Shown here: piece after piece, positions 45,763 through 54,525 of the stretch
Position numbering within the stretch: position 1 is the stretch's first letter
How the letters are laid out: the number at the start of each line of letters is the position of its first letter
DNA from: Micromonospora ferruginea
GTDB lineage: Bacteria; Actinomycetota; Actinomycetes; Mycobacteriales; Micromonosporaceae
DNA length: 64,000 bases
Direction: 5' to 3'
NCBI RefSeq assembly: GCF_013694245.2
Contig: NZ_CP059322.2
Coordinates: 4,471,001-4,535,000, forward strand
The notes under the pieces: model-generated
Databases searched by the model: none
Seen by the model: the letters and a program-made list of their open reading frames with translations, nothing else
What the model was told of the DNA's origin: nothing
Position numbers and translations under genes: made by a program

Positions 45763-48258
45763 TCAGGCGCCGGCGTGACCGTACGCGGTCGTCCGCTTGC
45801 GGAACGGTCGCCCGGCCGCGGTCGCGATGGCCCGCAACTGCTCCTCGGTGCGGGCCGAGCCGTTGCCCGAGCCGGCCATCCGGGAGATGGTCTCCTCCAT
45901 CAGCGTGCCGCCGAGATCGTTGCAGCCGCCGCGCAGCATCTCCACCGTGCCGGTGTCGCCGAGCTTCACCCAGGAGCACTGGATGTTGTCGATCCGGCCG
46001 TGCAGCAGCAACCGGGCCATCGCGTGCACCACCCGGTTCTCCCGCCAGGTCGGCCCCGGCCGGGCGATGCCGGCCAGGTAGATCGGCGCGTTGGTGTGCA
46101 CGAACGGCAACGCCACGAACTCGGTGAAGCCGCCGGTACGGTCCTGCACCCCGGCCAGCACCCGGAAGTGGGCCAACCACTGGCCGGGATGGTCGACGTG
46201 GCCGTACATCATCGTGGAGCTGGACCGGATGCCCAGCTCGTGGGCCGTGCTGACCACGTCGACCCAGGCGGCGGCCGGAAGTTTGCCCTTGGTGAGCACC
46301 CAGCGCACGTCGTCGTCGAGGATCTCGGCGGCGGTGCCCGGGATGGTGTCCAGGCCCGCCTCGCGCAGCATGCCCAGCCACTCGCGCACCGGCACGCCGG
46401 CCTTCGCCGCCGCGGTGACGATCTCCATCGGGGAGAACGCGTGCACGTGCATCCCCGGCACCCGCGCCTTGATCGCGCGGACGATGTCGGCGTACCCGGT
46501 CACCGGCATCTTCGGGTCGATGCCGCCCTGGAGGCAGACCTCGCTGGCGCCCGCCGCCCACGCCTCCTCGGCCCGGTCGGCCACCTGCGACAGCGACAGT
46601 CGGAACGCGTCCGCGTCGCTCTCCCGCTGGGCGAACGCGCAGAACCGGCAGCCCACGTAGCAGACGTTGGTGAAGTTGATGTTCCGGTTGACCACGTAGG
46701 TCACGTCGTCGCCGACCGCGTCGCGGCGCGCGTCGTCGGCGATCCGGCACAGCTCGTCCAGCGCCGGCCCGTCCGCGCCGAACAACGCCAGCGCCTGCGC
46801 CTCGTGCGCCGGCGCCAGCAACGCGCCCGGGTCCTGCGCCGCCAGGCTCAGCCCCGCGCGCAGGTCGCCGTCCGCGCCGCCGGTCCCGGGTACGCCGACC
46901 GGACGCTTGACCTTGTCGGCCACCTCGGACCAGTCGCCGTAGACGCTGTCGAAGTCGCCCCGCCGGTCCTCCGTCCGCCCGGTCACGTCGATCGTGGCGT
47001 GCAGGTCGGTGCGGCCGCCGTGGACCTCCTCCGGCTCCTGCCAGGGCCGCCCCACCGGACGGGCCTCCTCGACCGCCAGCCCGGTGGCCGGGTCGGCGAG
47101 CGCGGTGACGTGCGGCAGCAGGCGCGGATCCAGCCACGGGGCGCCGGCCCGCACGTACTCGGGGTAGACGGTCAACCGCTCGCGCAGCGTGAACCCGGCG
47201 GCGGCGGTACGCGCGGCCAGCTCGTCGAGCTGCGGCCAGGGCCGCTCCGGGTTGACGTGGTCCGGGGTGACCGGGGAGACGCCGCCCCAGTCGTCGATGC
47301 CGGCGCGCAGCAGCAGGTCGTACTCGCCGGCGATCAGGTTCGGCGGCGCCTGGATGCGGGCCCGCGGGCCGAGCAGCACCCGGGCCACCGCCACGGTGGC
47401 GGCCAGGTCGTGCAGCTCCGCGTCGGGCATGCCGCGCATCGCGGTGTCCGGCTTGGCGCGGAAGTTCTGCACGATCACCTCTTGGAGGTGGCCGTACTCC
47501 CGCATGGTGCGGCGGATCGCGAACAGCGCGTCGACCCGTTCGGCGCCGGTCTCGCCGATGCCGATCAGGATGCCGGTGGTGAACGGCACGCCGACCCGGC
47601 CGGCGTCGTCGAGCACCCGAAGCCGGACCGCGGGCTCCTTGTCCGGTGAGCCGAAGTGCGGGCCGCCCGGCTCCGACCAGAGCCGGGTCGCGGTGGTCTC
47701 CAGCATCATGCCCATGCTCGGCGCGACCGGCTTGAGCCGTTGCAACTCCGACCAGGTGAGCACGCCCGGGTTGAGGTGGGGCAGCAGGCCGGTCTCCTCC
47801 AGCACCGCCACCGCGCAGGCGCGCAGGTAGTCGAGCGTGGAGTCGTAGCCCCGCTCGTCCAGCCACCGACGGGCGGCCGGCCACCGCTCCTCGGGGCGGT
47901 CGCCGAGCGTGAACAGCGCCTCCTTGCAGCCCTGCGCGGCGCCCTCGCGGGCGATCGCCAGCACCTCGTCGCGTTCCAGGTAGGCGGCGGGCAGCCGGTG
48001 CGGCACGGTGGCGAACGTGCAGTAGTGGCAGCGGTCCCGGCAGAGCCGGGTGAGCGGCACGAAGACCTTCTTGGAGTACGTCACCACGCCGGGGCGGCCG
48101 GCCTCCCGCAACCCGGCGTCGCGGATGTCGCTGGCGACCCGCAGCAACTCGTCGAGGGCCTCGCCGCGCGCGGTGAGCAGCTCCGCCGCCTCGTCCGCGT
48201 TCAGCGCCCGGCCGGTGGCGGCGCGGCCCAACGCCCGCCGCACACTCGCATCAACCAT
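45763..48258 (-). CDS. fbiC: FO synthase FbiC (fused CofG-CofH)
   Basis: The 831-residue protein makes FO, the deazaflavin precursor of coenzyme F420, from tyrosine and a flavin intermediate. Two radical-SAM domains are fused: the first has CRDRCHYC (about residue 74-81), the second has CYVGCRFC (about residue 536-543). The length is normal for actinobacterial FbiC. It lies close to fbiA and fbiB, whereas in mycobacteria it is distant from them. A dispersed GGGGCCCC repeat lies 26 bp upstream of its start. Confidence 0.96.
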   Translation of the reverse strand: MVDASVRRALGRAATGRALNADEAAELLTARGEALDELLRVASDIRDAGLREAGRPGVVTYSKKVFVPLTRLCRDRCHYCTFATVPHRLPAAYLERDEVLAIAREGAAQGCKEALFTLGDRPEERWPAARRWLDERGYDSTLDYLRACAVAVLEETGLLPHLNPGVLTWSELQRLKPVAPSMGMMLETTATRLWSEPGGPHFGSPDKEPAVRLRVLDDAGRVGVPFTTGILIGIGETGAERVDALFAIRRTMREYGHLQEVIVQNFRAKPDTAMRGMPDAELHDLAATVAVARVLLGPRARIQAPPNLIAGEYDLLLRAGIDDWGGVSPVTPDHVNPERPWPQLDELAARTAAAGFTLRERLTVYPEYVRAGAPWLDPRLLPHVTALADPATGLAVEEARPVGRPWQEPEEVHGGRTDLHATIDVTGRTEDRRGDFDSVYGDWSEVADKVKRPVGVPGTGGADGDLRAGLSLAAQDPGALLAPAHEAQALALFGADGPALDELCRIADDARRDAVGDDVTYVVNRNINFTNVCYVGCRFCAFAQRESDADAFRLSLSQVADRAEEAWAAGASEVCLQGGIDPKMPVTGYADIVRAIKARVPGMHVHAFSPMEIVTAAAKAGVPVREWLGMLREAGLDTIPGTAAEILDDDVRWVLTKGKLPAAAWVDVVSTAHELGIRSSSTMMYGHVDHPGQWLAHFRVLAGVQDRTGGFTEFVALPFVHTNAPIYLAGIARPGPTWRENRVVHAMARLLLHGRIDNIQCSWVKLGDTGTVEMLRGGCNDLGGTLMEETISRMAGSGNGSARTEEQLRAIATAAGRPFRKRTTAYGHAGA

Positions 48259-48283
48259 CGGCCCAGCCTATGCACCCCTCCGG

Positions 48284-48343
48284 GGGGTAAGGAGGGGCCC
48301 CCTCTTAACGCCTTCGGTAGAGGAGGGGGCCCCGCTTAACACC
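48284..48343 (-). repeat. Dispersed GGGGCCCC-doublet repeat, copy 2
   Basis: The reverse complement runs GGTGTTAAGCGGGGCCCCCT, then CTACCGAAGGCGTTAAGAG and another GGGGCCCC unit, matching copy 1. It lies between the end of the proline-rich membrane protein gene and the fbiC start. Confidence 0.8.
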
Positions 48344-48357
48344 TGCGACCGGTGGGG

Positions 48358-49473
48358 TCACCGGGGCTGGTTCGGGTCCTCGCGGTCGAAGCGCTGGGTG
48401 CGCTCGTCGTCGGCCGGGGACGCCGGCCGGCCCGGGTCGGCGGACTGGCGCGGGATCGCCTGGGTCGGGTCGGCCGACGGCGGCTGGCCGAACGGCGGCG
48501 CGGGCGGCGGGGCGCCGAACTGCGGGGCGCCGGACTGCGGAGCGTCGGACGGGGAAGCGCCGAACTGGGAGGTGCCGGCCTGCGAGCCGAACTGGGGAGC
48601 GCCGGGCTGCGCGCCGAACTGGGGCGCACCCGGCTGGGAGCCGCTGAACGGCGGGGCGCTGGACGGCGGGGCGTCGAACGGCGCGCCGCCGGACTGCGGG
48701 GCGCCGAACTGCGCGCCGGGCTGCGGCGGGCCGAACGGCGGGGCCGACTGCGGGGCGTGCGGCGGCGCGGTGTTGAACGGCGGCGCCGACTGCGGCTGGC
48801 CGTACGGGCCGGCCTGCGGCCAGCCGGGCTGCGCCGGCGCGCCCGCGTGCGGGTAGCCCGGGCCGGTCTGCGGGGGCACGCCGGCCGGCGGGTAGCCGCC
48901 CGGAGCCGGGTAGCCGCCGGGCTGACCGGGCTGCTGCGGCCAGCCGGGCTGGGCCTGGCCGTAGACGCCGGGCTGCGGCTTGGGCTTCGGCACGTAGTAG
49001 AGCGTGCGCCAGATCTTGATCACCACGTACGCGGCGACCGCGAAGATCGCCAGCCAGGCCACCCGGGTGAGCAGGCCGAGGAAGGCGTCCAGCACCTCGC
49101 CGTCGGCGAGCCGGCCGACCAGCCAGGCCAGGAACGTCAGCGCGCCGAAGATCGCGGAGACCAGGTACTCGAGCACCGCGACCTGGGTGATCAGTTTCGC
49201 CTTCGGCAGCACCGGGCGGATGTGGGTGGCGAGCAGGACGGCCAGCAGCGGCAGGACGGTCGCCTCCAGCCCGACGAAGGCGAAGAAGGCGCTCCCGGCG
49301 CGGCCGCTGAACGTGCTGTAGTCGTCGGTCGGCACCAGCAGGCGTACCAGGGCGGCGAAGAGCAGGACGGCGTTCGCGCCGAGCAGGACGAGCGCGGCCA
49401 GTTCGCGTAGCGGTTTGGTCAGTTGGCTGGCCTGCGCGGCGTCACCGGACGCGGGCTCGGCGGGGCTGGTCAC
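48358..49473 (-). CDS. Membrane protein with long Pro/Gln/Ala-rich tail
   Basis: The 371-residue protein has four transmembrane helices in residues about 20-160, then a tail of about 200 residues built from imperfect repeats such as GAPQFGAQ, QSAPPFG and PQSGAPQFG. The tail should be disordered and cytoplasmic or exposed. I do not recognise the membrane part; similar proteins occur beside F420 genes in related genomes. GTG 49473 has GGGGGAG before it. It is divergent from fbiA. Confidence 0.7.
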   Translation of the reverse strand: MTSPAEPASGDAAQASQLTKPLRELAALVLLGANAVLLFAALVRLLVPTDDYSTFSGRAGSAFFAFVGLEATVLPLLAVLLATHIRPVLPKAKLITQVAVLEYLVSAIFGALTFLAWLVGRLADGEVLDAFLGLLTRVAWLAIFAVAAYVVIKIWRTLYYVPKPKPQPGVYGQAQPGWPQQPGQPGGYPAPGGYPPAGVPPQTGPGYPHAGAPAQPGWPQAGPYGQPQSAPPFNTAPPHAPQSAPPFGPPQPGAQFGAPQSGGAPFDAPPSSAPPFSGSQPGAPQFGAQPGAPQFGSQAGTSQFGASPSDAPQSGAPQFGAPPPAPPFGQPPSADPTQAIPRQSADPGRPASPADDERTQRFDREDPNQPR

Positions 49474-49572
49474 GGACTCCCCCAGGGGACGAAAGCGGAC
49501 AGTTGGCGAAGTGAGCCTAGTCTCTCCGGCCACCGGGCGATCGACGGCGGCCCGTGCGCGAGGATGGACGGC

Positions 49573-50520
49573 ATGCGCATCGTGGTACTGACCGGCGGCA
49601 TCGGGGGCGCCCGCTTCCTGCTCGGCGTCCGGGCGTACGCCCGCGAGGTGGGCGCCGAGGTGACCGCCGTGGTCAACGTCGGCGACGATCTCCTGCTGCA
49701 CGGCCTGAAGGTCTGTCCCGACCTGGACAGCGTGCTCTACACGCTCGGCGGCGGGGCCGACCCGGAGCGTGGCTGGGGCCGGGTCGGCGAGACCTGGACG
49801 GTGAAGGACGAGCTGGCCGCGTACGGGGCGGAGCCGAGCTGGTTCGGTCTCGGCGACAAGGACCTCGCCACCCATCTGGTGCGCACCACGATGCTCAACG
49901 CCGGCTACCCGCTGTCGCAGGTCACCGAGGCGCTGGCCAGCCGCTGGCAGCCCGGCGTACGCCTGCTGCCGGCGACCGACGAGCGCCTGGAGACGCACGC
50001 GGTCGTCGAGGACGACCAGGGGCGGCGGGCGATCCACTTCCAGGAGTGGTGGGTGCGCCACCGGGCGGACGTACCGACGCACCAGTTCGTCTTCGTCGGC
50101 GCGGACGCGGCGAAGCCCGCCCCCGGCGTGGTCGAGGCGATCGCCGCCGCGGACGTGGTGCTGATCGCGCCGAGCAACCCGGTGGTGAGCATCGCCCCGG
50201 TGCTGGCCGTGCCCGGCCTGCGCGACGCGGTGGCCGACGGCCCGGCCCCGGTCGTCGGGGTGTCGCCGATCATCGGCGGCGCGCCGGTACGCGGCATGGC
50301 CGACCGGTGCCTGGCCGTGCTCGGCGTGGAGTGCAGCGCGGCCGGGGTGGGCCGCCTCTACGGCGGCCGCGCGGCCGGTGGGCTGCTCGACGGCTGGCTG
50401 GTCGCCCCGGAGGACGCCGGGACCACGGTCCCGGACGTGACGGTCGCCTCGGCGCCGCTGCGGATGACCGACGACGCGGCGACCGCCGCGATGGTGCGCG
50501 CCGCGCTGGAGTTGACGTGA
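49573..50520 (+). CDS. fbiA: 2-phospho-L-lactate (or PEP) transferase FbiA
   Basis: The 315-residue CofD-family enzyme joins FO to a phospho-lactyl or enolpyruvyl group to give (dehydro-)F420-0. It shows the nucleotide loop LTGGIGGARFLLG, NVGDDLLLHGL, DRLGDKDLA-like FGLGDKDLATH and the SPIIGGAPVRGMAD segment. ATG 49573 is chosen because GAGG is nine bases before it; ATG 49564 (three codons earlier) is possible. The fbiB start overlaps its stop by 4 bp. Confidence 0.95.
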   Translation: MRIVVLTGGIGGARFLLGVRAYAREVGAEVTAVVNVGDDLLLHGLKVCPDLDSVLYTLGGGADPERGWGRVGETWTVKDELAAYGAEPSWFGLGDKDLATHLVRTTMLNAGYPLSQVTEALASRWQPGVRLLPATDERLETHAVVEDDQGRRAIHFQEWWVRHRADVPTHQFVFVGADAAKPAPGVVEAIAAADVVLIAPSNPVVSIAPVLAVPGLRDAVADGPAPVVGVSPIIGGAPVRGMADRCLAVLGVECSAAGVGRLYGGRAAGGLLDGWLVAPEDAGTTVPDVTVASAPLRMTDDAATAAMVRAALELT

Positions 50521-51602
50521 GGCTGGAGATCCTGCCGGTGCCGGGCATCGGCCACGTGACCGAGGGCGACGACCTGGCGGCGCTGATCGCGGGCGCGGCG
50601 GGGTGGCTGCGCGACGGCGACGTGCTGGTGGTCACCAGCAAGATCGTGTCGAAGGCGGAGGGCCGGCTGGTCGACGTGCCGGCGGACGGCCCGGAACGCC
50701 TCGCCGAGCGGGACCGGGTGCTGGCCGGCGAGACCGCCCGGGTGGTCGCCACCCGGGGCGCGACCCGGATCGTGCAGACCCACCACGGTTTCGTGATGGC
50801 CTCCGCCGGCATCGACGCGTCCAACGTGGACAAGACCCGGTTGGTGCTGCTGCCGGTGGACCCGGACGCGTCCGCCCGCGCGCTGCGGGCCGCGCTGCGC
50901 GACCGGTACGGCCTGGACGTCGCGGTCATCGTCAGCGACACCATGGGCCGGCCGTGGCGCAACGGGCTCACCGACGTGGCGCTCGGGGTGGCCGGCATGC
51001 CGGCGATCCGGGACCACCGGGGCGAGGTCGACCCGTACGGCAACGAGCTGCACCTGACCCAGATGGCCGTGGTCGACGAGCTGGCCGGCGCCGGTGAGCT
51101 GATCAAGGGCAAGTGCGACCAGGTGCCGGTCGCGGTCGTCCGCGGTTATCTCGACGCGCCCCGGGACGACGACGAGGGCGCCCGGGCGCTGGTGCGGGAC
51201 GCCTCGCTGGACCTCTTCTCGCTGGGCACGGCGGAGGCACGCGCCGCCGGCCTGCGGGCGGCGGCCACCGTCGCCGACGGCGTCGGCCCCGCGCCGGCCG
51301 AACCGGCGACGGTGGCCGGGGCGATCGCCACGGTCGCCGGGGTGGTCGCGCCGGGCACCGTCTTCACCCACGTCACCGACGAGGAGGTACGCGCCGGACT
51401 GGCCGCCACCGTGCCCGGGTGGCCGGCCGCGGCGACCGGTCTGGTGCTCGGCGCGGCGCCGACCCCGGTGGACCGGGCGGACCTGGTCCGGTTCGGCGCG
51501 GACCTGCAACGACTGCGGACCGCGCTGGCCGCCGAGGGCATCGAGTCGACGCTGCTGCCACCGCCGGCCGGCACCACCGCGAGCGCCACGCTGGCGATCT
51601 GA
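50517..51602 (+). CDS. fbiB: F420-0:L-glutamate ligase FbiB lacking the usual flavin domain
   Basis: This 361-residue protein has the CofE ligase fold in residues about 1-240 (PVPGIGHVTEGDDLAALI, VVTSKIVSKAEG, MASAGIDASNVD, VIVSDTMGRPWRNGLTDVALG and the IKGKCDQVPVAVVRG segment), which adds glutamate to F420-0. Mycobacterial FbiB has a further C-terminal nitroreductase-like FMN domain of about 200 residues that reduces dehydro-F420-0. Here only about 115 residues follow, Ala-rich and without a recognisable flavin site. GTG 50517 overlaps the fbiA stop. The reducing step must be done by another protein or the short tail. Confidence 0.93.
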   Translation: MRLEILPVPGIGHVTEGDDLAALIAGAAGWLRDGDVLVVTSKIVSKAEGRLVDVPADGPERLAERDRVLAGETARVVATRGATRIVQTHHGFVMASAGIDASNVDKTRLVLLPVDPDASARALRAALRDRYGLDVAVIVSDTMGRPWRNGLTDVALGVAGMPAIRDHRGEVDPYGNELHLTQMAVVDELAGAGELIKGKCDQVPVAVVRGYLDAPRDDDEGARALVRDASLDLFSLGTAEARAAGLRAAATVADGVGPAPAEPATVAGAIATVAGVVAPGTVFTHVTDEEVRAGLAATVPGWPAAATGLVLGAAPTPVDRADLVRFGADLQRLRTALAAEGIESTLLPPPAGTTASATLAI

Positions 51603-51619
51603 CCGGTCACCGGGCCGGG

Positions 51620-52615
51620 TCAGGCGTCGAGGACCGCGCGCCCCAGCGGCGTGAGCGTGTGCAGCACGGTGTTGCGGTCGCGGTGGCTGACCAGCAGCCC
51701 GGCGTTGCGCAGCACGGTGGTGTGCTGGCTGGCCGCGGCGGCGGAGATGTGCAGCCGCCGGGCCATCTCGCCGGTGGTGCAGCCCTCGTCGGCGACCTGG
51801 AGCACGGCCGCGCGGGTGCGGCCGAGCAGCGCGGCCAGCGCCTCCCGTTGGGCGGCGTCGATCTCCCCGCCACCGGATTCGGGGGTGAGACCGCCGAGCC
51901 GGTCGACCGGGTAGACCAGCACCGGGGGCAGGCTCGGGTCGAGCAGCGCCACCGGGGTGCGGGAGCAGAAGAACGACGGCACGAGCAGCAGGCCGCGGCC
52001 GTCCAGGTGCAGTTCCCGGGTGTCCGGGTAGTCGAGCACCTCGAGCACCCCGTCGGCCCAGCGCATCGCCGGCTTCAGGCTGGCGAGCAGCCCTTCGGCG
52101 CCACCGTCGAGCATGGCCCGGGCGCGACGGGCCCGGTCCGCCTCGACGGCGGCCTGGACCCGGGCCCAGTACGGTGTGACCGCCAGCGAGTTGTAGCGCG
52201 CCATGGTGTCGGTGAGGTCACGCAGCACCTCGGGTTCACCCTCGGCGAGCGTCGTCGCCGCCGGTGGCAGCGGGGTCTCCGCGGCGAGGACGGTCAGGTC
52301 GCGGCGCAGCATGCCGCGCGGGGTCTCCCGGACCGCTTCCAGCCCGGCCTCGAACCCGTCCCGGCTGGCGGACGGGGTGAGGAAGTCGGGGAAGTAGCCG
52401 CGCGGCGGGTTGAGCGCGAGCAGCAGCCGGTAGCGTTCGGCGCCGGGGTCGGTCCGCAGGCCCCGGGCGACGCCGCGACGCCAGGTGTTCGACAGCGGGT
52501 CACGGCTGCGGCCCTGGAGCAGGTGCAGGCTGAGGACCAGTTCCCAGAGCGGATCGGCGGCCGGGGCGACCCGGGTCCGCAGAATGTCCTCGCGCGAGAA
52601 AATGATCTTCAACAT
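51620..52615 (-). CDS. ArsR-like winged-helix transcriptional regulator, long form
   Basis: The 331-residue protein has a C-terminal winged helix (about residues 255-325: EGCTTGEMARRLHISAAAASQHTTVLRNAGLL and DRNTVLHTLTPLG) and a 240-residue N-terminal region of a type common in actinobacterial ArsR-like regulators (LWELVLSLHLLQ). No metal-binding cysteines of classical ArsR are visible in the helix. It stands alone and its target is not evident. A strong hairpin lies upstream in the gap to the next gene. Confidence 0.82.
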   Translation of the reverse strand: MLKIIFSREDILRTRVAPAADPLWELVLSLHLLQGRSRDPLSNTWRRGVARGLRTDPGAERYRLLLALNPPRGYFPDFLTPSASRDGFEAGLEAVRETPRGMLRRDLTVLAAETPLPPAATTLAEGEPEVLRDLTDTMARYNSLAVTPYWARVQAAVEADRARRARAMLDGGAEGLLASLKPAMRWADGVLEVLDYPDTRELHLDGRGLLLVPSFFCSRTPVALLDPSLPPVLVYPVDRLGGLTPESGGGEIDAAQREALAALLGRTRAAVLQVADEGCTTGEMARRLHISAAAASQHTTVLRNAGLLVSHRDRNTVLHTLTPLGRAVLDA

Positions 52616-52796
52616 GGAGCGCTCCCGGGTGGACGCCGGAGGTGCCGGCCACCCCTGGCACTCTACCCGCCGGCACTAATCTCCATCTTTAAGCGTGACG
52701 TGAAAGACCTCGACGCCGGAAGTCGCGTTCGGCAGACTCTGGATTGCCCGCCGACGCCGGGGCGCAGTGTCGACCCGGTCGCCGGCTGACGGGCGT

Positions 52797-52852
52797 GGCC
52801 GGACAGCACCACGAGGGTCTGCGGATTCGTTCCGCAGGGGTGCTGTCCGGCC
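52797..52852 (-). terminator. Perfect 14-bp nested hairpin after the 52858 gene
   Basis: GGCCGGACAGCACC (52797-52810) pairs with GGTGCTGTCCGGCC (52839-52852), and the loop holds CTGCGGA/TCCGCAG. It lies 6 bp past the stop of the minus-strand gene. Confidence 0.75.
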
Positions 52853-52857
52853 GCCGC

Positions 52858-53898
52858 TCATCCGAGCCAGAGCGCCACCCGGTGGTCCTCGTCGGTGACA
52901 TAGCACCAGCCCCCGGCCGTCTCGGCCAGCCCTTCCACGTGGTGGAACGGCGCCAGCTCCGCCACCAGGTCGGCGCCCACCCGGGAATCGCCGCCGCCGT
53001 GGTGGAACCGCACGTGCCGCGACGTCACGTCGCCGCCGTGCGGGTGGTCGTCGAGCAGCACCGAACCCTTGCCCAGCGCGTCGATCGAGCCGATCACCGC
53101 CGCGTAGCCGCCGTCGCCGGCCGGCGTGATCGCGCGGAAACCGGCCAGCGCGCCGGTCGGCGTCACCCCACCCAGCGCGTACGCCCCGAGCGCCCGCGGC
53201 CAGGTCGCCGGGCTGTCGCCGTCGAACATCGCCGGCACCCCGGCCAGCTCGACGTAGATCGGCTCACCCGCGGCGGTCACCGGGAAACGCAAGCCCAGCA
53301 GCACCGTGCCGGTCGGGGTGAACGCCGCCGCCTCGACGTTGAGCGGCAGGTCGTCCTCGGCGAGGCGGGTCACCCAACCCTTGGCCCGGGCCGCGCCCCG
53401 CGCCCGGGTCTCCACGATGAACCGTCGCCGCACCGTCTCGCCCGGCGGCAGCAGCGGCAGCGCGGCGGCCACCAGCGCGTCGTTGACCGCCCGGTGCAGC
53501 CGGAACCGGTTGCGGACCACCCGCACGGCGAGCGGCCCGGTCACCGCGTCGTCCTCGGAGAACCGGGCCACGAACGCCCGGCGAGGCCGCAGCGGCCCAC
53601 CCTTCGAGCCGAAGTGCGAGCCGAAGACGTAGACCCAGCCGTCGTGGTGGGCGAGCGCCTCACCGTCCTCGGTGCGGCCGTTCTCCCGGCCCGCGTCGGC
53701 CGGTACGTGGTGCGCCACCCACTCGCCGTCGTCGCGTTCCAGCAGCAGCGCCAGGCACCGCTCCACCGGCCCCTCGTCCAGCACCGTCCAGAAGCCCCGC
53801 CGGGCGCCGTACGCGCGCAGCAGCGCGGCGGAGCGCACCGGCAGCAGGTCGCTGGCCTCGTTGCCGGCCACCAGGAACTCGACGAGTCGCAGGGTCAC
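52858..53898 (-). CDS. Protein of unknown function, beta-propeller-like
   Basis: The 346-residue soluble protein begins at GTG 53898 (TLRLVEFLVAGNEASDLLPVRSAALL). It has repeated short beta segments with GS.H, RFHHGGGDSRVGADL and VEAAAFTPTGTVLLGLRF, and ends WCYVTDEDHRVALWL. Spaced glycine and aromatic residues would fit a beta-propeller, but I cannot name the family. No signal peptide. It is divergent from a NUDIX gene with only 39 bp between starts, so the two promoters overlap. Confidence 0.65.
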   Translation of the reverse strand: MTLRLVEFLVAGNEASDLLPVRSAALLRAYGARRGFWTVLDEGPVERCLALLLERDDGEWVAHHVPADAGRENGRTEDGEALAHHDGWVYVFGSHFGSKGGPLRPRRAFVARFSEDDAVTGPLAVRVVRNRFRLHRAVNDALVAAALPLLPPGETVRRRFIVETRARGAARAKGWVTRLAEDDLPLNVEAAAFTPTGTVLLGLRFPVTAAGEPIYVELAGVPAMFDGDSPATWPRALGAYALGGVTPTGALAGFRAITPAGDGGYAAVIGSIDALGKGSVLLDDHPHGGDVTSRHVRFHHGGGDSRVGADLVAELAPFHHVEGLAETAGGWCYVTDEDHRVALWLG

Positions 53899-53937
53899 CG
53901 GGCCAGGGTACGAAGGCGACGCTCGTACAGTGTCCGG

Positions 53938-54516
53938 GTGCCCGACACCTCCCCCACCACGTACGCCGACCTGCACGCCGACGCCGTCGCGACGCTGAGC
54001 CGCTGGACGGCGACCAGCCCCGCCGCGGCCGCGAGCCGCGACCGCACCCTGTCGCTGCTGGCCGCCGGGCCGGTCGCGATGAGCCGCGCGCACCGGCCCG
54101 GACACGTCACCGCCAGCGCGCTGGTCCTCGACCCGGACGGCGGCCGGGTGCTGCTCTGCCTGCACCGCAAGATCGGCAGGTGGGTGCAGCTCGGCGGCCA
54201 CTGCGAGCCCGGCGACCGGAGCCTCGCCGCCGCCGCGCTGCGCGAGGCCACCGAGGAGTCCGGGATCACCGGACTGACCCTGGACCCGACGCCGATCGAC
54301 GTCGACATCCACGAGGTCGCCTGCCAGGGCGGCTCGCGGCACTACGACGTCCGGTACGCGGTGTTCGCCCCGGCCGGCGCGACCGAGCAGGTCAGCGACG
54401 AGTCCGAGGCGCTTGGTTGGTTCCCGTCGGACCGCCTGCCGGAACCGCTCGCCCACGCCACCGCCCAGTTGGTCGCGCCGGCGCTGTCCGCGCTGGCCCG
54501 CCGCGCCGCCGGGTGA
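53938..54516 (+). CDS. NUDIX hydrolase
   Basis: The 192-residue protein starts at GTG 53938. The Nudix box reads GGHCEPGDRSLAAAALREAT followed by EESGI (about residues 86-110), with the catalytic REATEE glutamates. The N-terminal 50 residues are a helical extension. It hydrolyses a nucleoside diphosphate linked to another moiety; the substrate is unknown. It converges on manC with a 9-bp gap. Confidence 0.9.
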   Translation: MPDTSPTTYADLHADAVATLSRWTATSPAAAASRDRTLSLLAAGPVAMSRAHRPGHVTASALVLDPDGGRVLLCLHRKIGRWVQLGGHCEPGDRSLAAAALREATEESGITGLTLDPTPIDVDIHEVACQGGSRHYDVRYAVFAPAGATEQVSDESEALGWFPSDRLPEPLAHATAQLVAPALSALARRAAG

Positions 54517-54525
54517 GCACCCGGC

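Noticed and set aside
45763..48258. Separate cofG and cofH genes
   Set aside because: The frame is continuous and both radical-SAM motifs are in one protein, as normal for actinobacterial FbiC.
52676..52906. Small minus-strand gene upstream of 51620-52615
   Set aside because: The frame spans the strong hairpin and the end of the next gene and has low-complexity sequence.
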